DNA from: Myxococcales bacterium
GTDB lineage: Bacteria > Myxococcota_A > Polyangia > Palsa-1104 > JAEUJZ01
Length of the DNA stretch: 64,000 nucleotides
Reading direction: 5' to 3'
Assembly: GCA_016794365.1 (NCBI GenBank)
Contig: JAEUKB010000058.1
Location: 1-64,000, forward strand
Under the pieces are notes generated by a model. The model made no database searches and was not told the origin of the DNA. It saw only the letters and a list, made by a program, of their open reading frames with translations. A program made the translations under genes and the position numbers. Shown here piece by piece: positions 61,128 to 64,000 of this stretch (within the stretch, counting starts at the first letter, position 1; the number at the start of each line of letters is the position of its first letter).

Positions 61128-61742
61128 GTGCATCCCGACCGCACAGGCTCGGACGAATCGACGGAACGGAGCGCCCTGCTACAGCGGGAAAAGCGCGCCG
61201 TCGAAAAAGCCCAGGCCGGTGACTTGGCTGCGCTCGAACCGATCCTCGGAAGCCACGCCGAGGCGCTGTTCATGGGCATCTTGGGCCGCGTCGGAGATCG
61301 CACACAAGCGGAAGACATCTTGAAGGACACGTTTGTGACGGCGCTGGAGCGAATCTCGACGTACACATTCCAGCAGCGCAGCATCTATCATTGGCTGCGC
61401 CAGATCGCTTGGAACAAAGTGATCGACTTTCATCGCGCACAGGGACGAAGAAAGCGGCTGTGTCAGGCCCTTCGTGCAGAGTTGTCCGACACCGAGGAAG
61501 CAGCAGCACCGCTCCTTTTGTCTGCCGCCGAAGAACGACTGATCGCTCAGCGTCGGATCGAGACAGCACTGAGTGGCCTTCATCCTCGCTATGCAACGGT
61601 GATTCGGCTGCGACTGTGTGAAGAAAAACCGCGTGTAGCGTGCGCTGAAGCGCTCGGGGTTTCCGTCGAGACATTTGATGTGCTGCTGCTGCGTGCGGTC
61701 CGCGCCTTCCGCAAAGCCTATGGAGAGCCCGATGCTGGATGA
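61128..61742 (+). CDS. ECF-type RNA polymerase sigma factor
   Basis: A 204-residue sigma-70-family protein with region 2 at about 22-90 (AQAEDILKDTFVTALERIS, YHWLRQIAWNKVIDFHRAQ) and region 4 at about 140-195 (LHPRYATVIRLRLCEEKPRV, ACAEALGVSVETFDVLLLR). The GTG at 61128 has GGAGAA about 9 nt upstream. It starts a plus-strand operon with a single-pass membrane protein and two lipoproteins. The DNA-binding helix is unusual in keeping few basic residues. Confidence 0.87.
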   Translation: MHPDRTGSDESTERSALLQREKRAVEKAQAGDLAALEPILGSHAEALFMGILGRVGDRTQAEDILKDTFVTALERISTYTFQQRSIYHWLRQIAWNKVIDFHRAQGRRKRLCQALRAELSDTEEAAAPLLLSAAEERLIAQRRIETALSGLHPRYATVIRLRLCEEKPRVACAEALGVSVETFDVLLLRAVRAFRKAYGEPDAG

Positions 61743-62367
61743 TCGTGACGAGCCCATCGATACCCAAGGAGCCGTCGAAGATCCCGATGCACCACCGCGT
61801 AGCGACGAGCTGCGAGCCGCACGCACGCTGCGAGAAGCCCTACAAGCCACGGAAGAAGCCAGCGATCACGATCCGCTGCGTCCGCAAGCAAAGCGCACAC
61901 CGGAAGCGCGCTGGCTGGCTGCACATCTTCGTTTTCCGACGGAAATGGAGTCTCTTGGCGAGCTTCGTGCGCGCGGTCTGGCGCGGGCTGCCAAAGAGCT
62001 GGTTCAGGCCAAGCGATCGCAGGCAGAACAGCGTAGCTCGACGCTGAGACAGCTTGGACGATCGATCACAGGAACGGGCGGACTGCTGCTGGCGGCGGCG
62101 CTGCTGCTGCTCTTTTCCTGGGCGATCCTCGATCAAGGCAGTCAGCTTCGCTCGTCTCAGACGGGGAATTTTGCAGGACAGACGGCGTGGCTGCTGCGGG
62201 CTTCGCTGCGAAAAGGGGAATCTCCGGCGGCGAGACTGGACTTGATGCTGCAAGAGCGGCTGCATCAGCGACGGACTCACGGCATGCGCAACGGCGTGAC
62301 GCTGGTCAATCGTCATCATCGGTTGCCAGCGACGATGGCCATCGCCGGACGGGAGAGTAGCCCATGA
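61732..62367 (+). CDS. single-pass membrane protein, probable anti-sigma partner
   Basis: A 211-residue protein that overlaps the sigma gene by 11 bp. An acidic cytoplasmic N-terminus of about 115 residues with a helical segment (ELRARGLARAAKELVQAKRS) precedes one membrane segment (about 125-148, GGLLLAAALLLLFSWAIL) and a short outside tail. Size, order and overlap are those of an anti-sigma factor, although no zinc-binding anti-sigma motif is present. GGAGAG stands before the ATG at 61732. Confidence 0.7.
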   Translation: MLDDRDEPIDTQGAVEDPDAPPRSDELRAARTLREALQATEEASDHDPLRPQAKRTPEARWLAAHLRFPTEMESLGELRARGLARAAKELVQAKRSQAEQRSSTLRQLGRSITGTGGLLLAAALLLLFSWAILDQGSQLRSSQTGNFAGQTAWLLRASLRKGESPAARLDLMLQERLHQRRTHGMRNGVTLVNRHHRLPATMAIAGRESSP

Positions 62368-62912
62368 TGCAAATGGCAAGCATGGCCTGGCTGCTCGTGG
62401 TTCTGTGTCTGCTGAGCGCGTGTAATCGCGACGATGGAAACGGACGCACCGACGAACTGCTGCTGCTTCAGCTCAGCGAAGCGCGCGCGCTGCATCACCG
62501 TGCGGATCTCCACCTTCTCGACGGAGATTCCAAAGCTGCGCTCGACGCGATCAAAGAAGTGCTACGCATTCGCTTTCCGACGGGAAGTCCCGATGGAGAA
62601 GATACGCTGCTCGATGCGCATGGTCGGCTGGCTCACCTGCTGCTGATTCCGGGCGGAGAAGAATCCGAGCGCCAAGCACTTGCCCAGATCGAGGCTGGCC
62701 GTAAGCTTGCGACCCGCGACAGCTTTTTTCGTGCCCACCTGGAGTCAGTTGCTGCTGAAATCTATGAAGCACGGGCAAAGCGGTTAAGCGATCCGATTGC
62801 AGCCAAGGAAGCGCGCAAAGAAGCCATCCTGGCCTTAGAACGCGCCATCGCGATCGATCGCCACCTGCAACGAGCGCTGCTGTCTTTGCCCGATCTGCCC
62901 GAGGAGCACTGA
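62364..62912 (+). CDS. TPR-like lipoprotein
   Basis: A 182-residue lipoprotein (lipobox LLSAC) with a helical mature part. Helix pairs with TPR-like spacing appear at LSEARALHHRADLHLLDGDS, ALDAIKEVLRIRFPTG and AKEARKEAILALERAIAID. ATGA overlap with the membrane protein gene places it in the sigma operon. No specific family. Confidence 0.72.
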   Translation: MMQMASMAWLLVVLCLLSACNRDDGNGRTDELLLLQLSEARALHHRADLHLLDGDSKAALDAIKEVLRIRFPTGSPDGEDTLLDAHGRLAHLLLIPGGEESERQALAQIEAGRKLATRDSFFRAHLESVAAEIYEARAKRLSDPIAAKEARKEAILALERAIAIDRHLQRALLSLPDLPEEH

Positions 62913-62916
62913 GGCC

Positions 62917-63363
62917 ATGAAGCTTCTCTTTGTGAACTGGATGAAGACCGCGCACACGATACGGCTCGGCATGCTGATGGCTTCGGCGGTGATCTCTTGC
63001 GTCAGCCTGGCTGGACTTCAGGGCTGTGCCCATCAGCCGCGCAGCAGTCCATCCGCTGAAGCAGCCCGCACCGAGATCGCACAGCTAGAAGGCAACATTT
63101 CGTCTCGACGAAGACAGATTCCGACACTGGCGACCGCACCGGATTCCCCGGATTCGGTTCCGTCGGTCTCGGGCTCGGCTGCGCAGACGGCTCCTTCGTC
63201 GCGATGTGATGGCGCCTGTGTCGCGGCACAAGCGATCTGCGGATATTCGCGTCGGATCTGTGACTTGTCCGAGCGGCTGGGCGACGAACCAAGCCTGCGT
63301 AGCTGCAAAAAAGCCGATCGGGAATGCCAAGACGCAAGCGGCCTGTGCGCAAGCTGCCGTTAG
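62917..63363 (+). CDS. Cys-rich lipoprotein
   Basis: A 148-residue lipoprotein (lipobox GLQGC) with a coiled helix (RTEIAQLEGNISSRRRQI), a Ser/Pro-rich linker and a C-terminal domain containing eight Cys in about 50 residues (CDGACVAAQAIC, RRICDLSE, SCKKADREC, CASCR), so several disulfides are likely. Four bp behind the previous lipoprotein gene, last of the sigma operon. Function unknown. Confidence 0.7.
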   Translation: MKLLFVNWMKTAHTIRLGMLMASAVISCVSLAGLQGCAHQPRSSPSAEAARTEIAQLEGNISSRRRQIPTLATAPDSPDSVPSVSGSAAQTAPSSRCDGACVAAQAICGYSRRICDLSERLGDEPSLRSCKKADRECQDASGLCASCR

Positions 63364-63371
63364 TCCCAGCG

Positions 63372-63401
63372 TTGACACATCCCACCGGCAAACCCCATAC
63401 T
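63372..63401 (+). promoter_or_regulatory. strong promoter, possibly for a leaderless mRNA
   Basis: A perfect TTGACA and CATACT with an 18-bp spacer. The expected start of transcription falls at about 63408, i.e. at or next to the ATG at 63409, and no ribosome-binding site is visible. Confidence 0.55.
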
Positions 63402-63408
63402 CCGCGCT

Positions 63409-64000
63409 ATGTTCGCCGGGCTGACTCAGAGTGACTTTGCGTGCTATGAGGCGCGCAAGTGGAAGTCAAACGTCTACAACCGTGAGCGCTTGGAGGTTCG
63501 TCAGAAGCTCCTGTCGCTGGGCCAACACTGTACGTCCAGCTTGCTTGGGCCCGACGGTGCGCCACTGTTTTTGGAAGCTTCCGTCGAGCATCCCGCCGTC
63601 TGGAATCACAAACAGGTCGAGAGCCAGAGCATCTACTTTTCGCGCAATGAAGCCGCGCGGAAGCAGCTCGACGGGTTTATCGATCGGCAGAAGCCGATCT
63701 CGACGCTGCTTGATGATCCGACGCCACAGCGAAATCACCTGTTTTTGGGTGTGACGGTCCTTCATGAATCGCTCGACGTGGTGCTCAAGATTCACCCCGA
63801 TGCGAGCGTCGATCGGCACAACCTGGAACGAAAGCTCGACGAGCACTACGAAGCGGAGCGGCTGCTCGGGCTGCTTCACGAGTTACCCGAGGGCTTTTCG
63901 ATCGGTGTGCTCCCGAACCTTTCGCCGGTCACGAGCGACTTTGCGATGGAGCAACTGGCCGAGATCATCGGCTCGCTTCCGCCTCCGAGCGGCACCGGCG
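63409..64000 (+). CDS. unknown protein, 3' end beyond the window
   Basis: The ATG at 63409 opens a frame of 197 codons that runs off the window. The start MFAGLTQSDFACYEARKWKS is followed by LLGPDGAPLFLEAS, SIYFSRNEAARKQLDGFID, a FLGVTVLHESLDVVLKIHPD strand and a helical YEAERLLGLLHEL. The opening loosely resembles DUF1054-type proteins but I do not claim membership. No signal peptide, so cytoplasmic. Lies behind the promoter at 63372-63401. Confidence 0.75.
   Translation, partial: MFAGLTQSDFACYEARKWKSNVYNRERLEVRQKLLSLGQHCTSSLLGPDGAPLFLEASVEHPAVWNHKQVESQSIYFSRNEAARKQLDGFIDRQKPISTLLDDPTPQRNHLFLGVTVLHESLDVVLKIHPDASVDRHNLERKLDEHYEAERLLGLLHELPEGFSIGVLPNLSPVTSDFAMEQLAEIIGSLPPPSGTG

Overview
The window looks like chromosomal DNA of a Myxococcota-type (deltaproteobacterial) bacterium. 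It is GC-rich and densely coded on both strands. It carries Ser/Thr kinases with a PEGA-like tail, a sigma factor/DUF4384/caspase-like triad, a protein with an AgmX/PglI-type C-terminus, a TatT/TatP TRAP transporter, RCC1, FG-GAP and PEGA repeat proteins, and many lipoproteins. No sequence search was possible, so the taxonomic call is an inference from gene content.

Layout. 1-1830: a stand-alone, lower-GC reverse transcriptase of the abortive-infection/unknown-group kind. 1852-5384 (minus): ECF sigma factor, single-pass DUF4384-like protein and caspase-like protease fused to an outer-membrane-like repeat region. 5524-8087: two damaged Ser/Thr kinase genes; the second is split at its HRDLKPEN motif by a 567-bp insert that carries a 42-bp minisatellite and is bounded by a 13-bp direct repeat. 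8297-13054: a DUF420 membrane protein and the 2-oxoglutarate dehydrogenase genes sucA-sucB. 13055-18079: an accessory stretch with two copies of a 122-bp structured repeat, a pair of 32-bp direct repeats around small exported proteins, a peroxiredoxin-like gene whose reactive cysteine codon is TGA with a SECIS-like hairpin behind it (a predicted selenoprotein), and an OprO/P-type porin.

17867-27250 (minus) is the most unusual block. It is a tightly overlapping operon with an NAD-dependent epimerase, a glycosyltransferase/radical-SAM fusion, a WG-repeat/P-loop kinase fusion, a sulfatase-like metalloenzyme, a polymerase-beta-like nucleotidyltransferase, a NodU-type carbamoyltransferase, a second radical-SAM/SPASM enzyme and a small unknown protein. 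This mixture points to an unrecognised pathway for a modified sugar, peptide or glycopeptide.

27566-46402: a LytS/LytTR two-component pair encoded convergently, surface and lipoprotein genes, a beta-lactamase-fold hydrolase, a GNAT acetyltransferase, an RCC1 protein, a degenerate RsbT-like protein, an azoreductase-like flavoprotein, SppA, MsrP, a PEGA protein, CstA and an esterase lipoprotein. 46679-64000: uvrA, an rmlC-like gene, a TRAP transporter (fused DctQM divergent from TatT-TatP) with a linked glycosyltransferase, a vWA protein, prs with an upstream tRNA-Gln, the AgmX-type protein, a second ECF sigma module with two lipoproteins, and a final gene running off the window behind a promoter that may give a leaderless mRNA.

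Housekeeping blocks (sucAB, uvrA, prs, cstA) alternate with accessory, repeat-bearing or damaged stretches. Short in-phase tandem repeats of 12-42 bp recur at several of the damaged or low-complexity sites. No transposase, integrase, CRISPR array or rRNA was seen.
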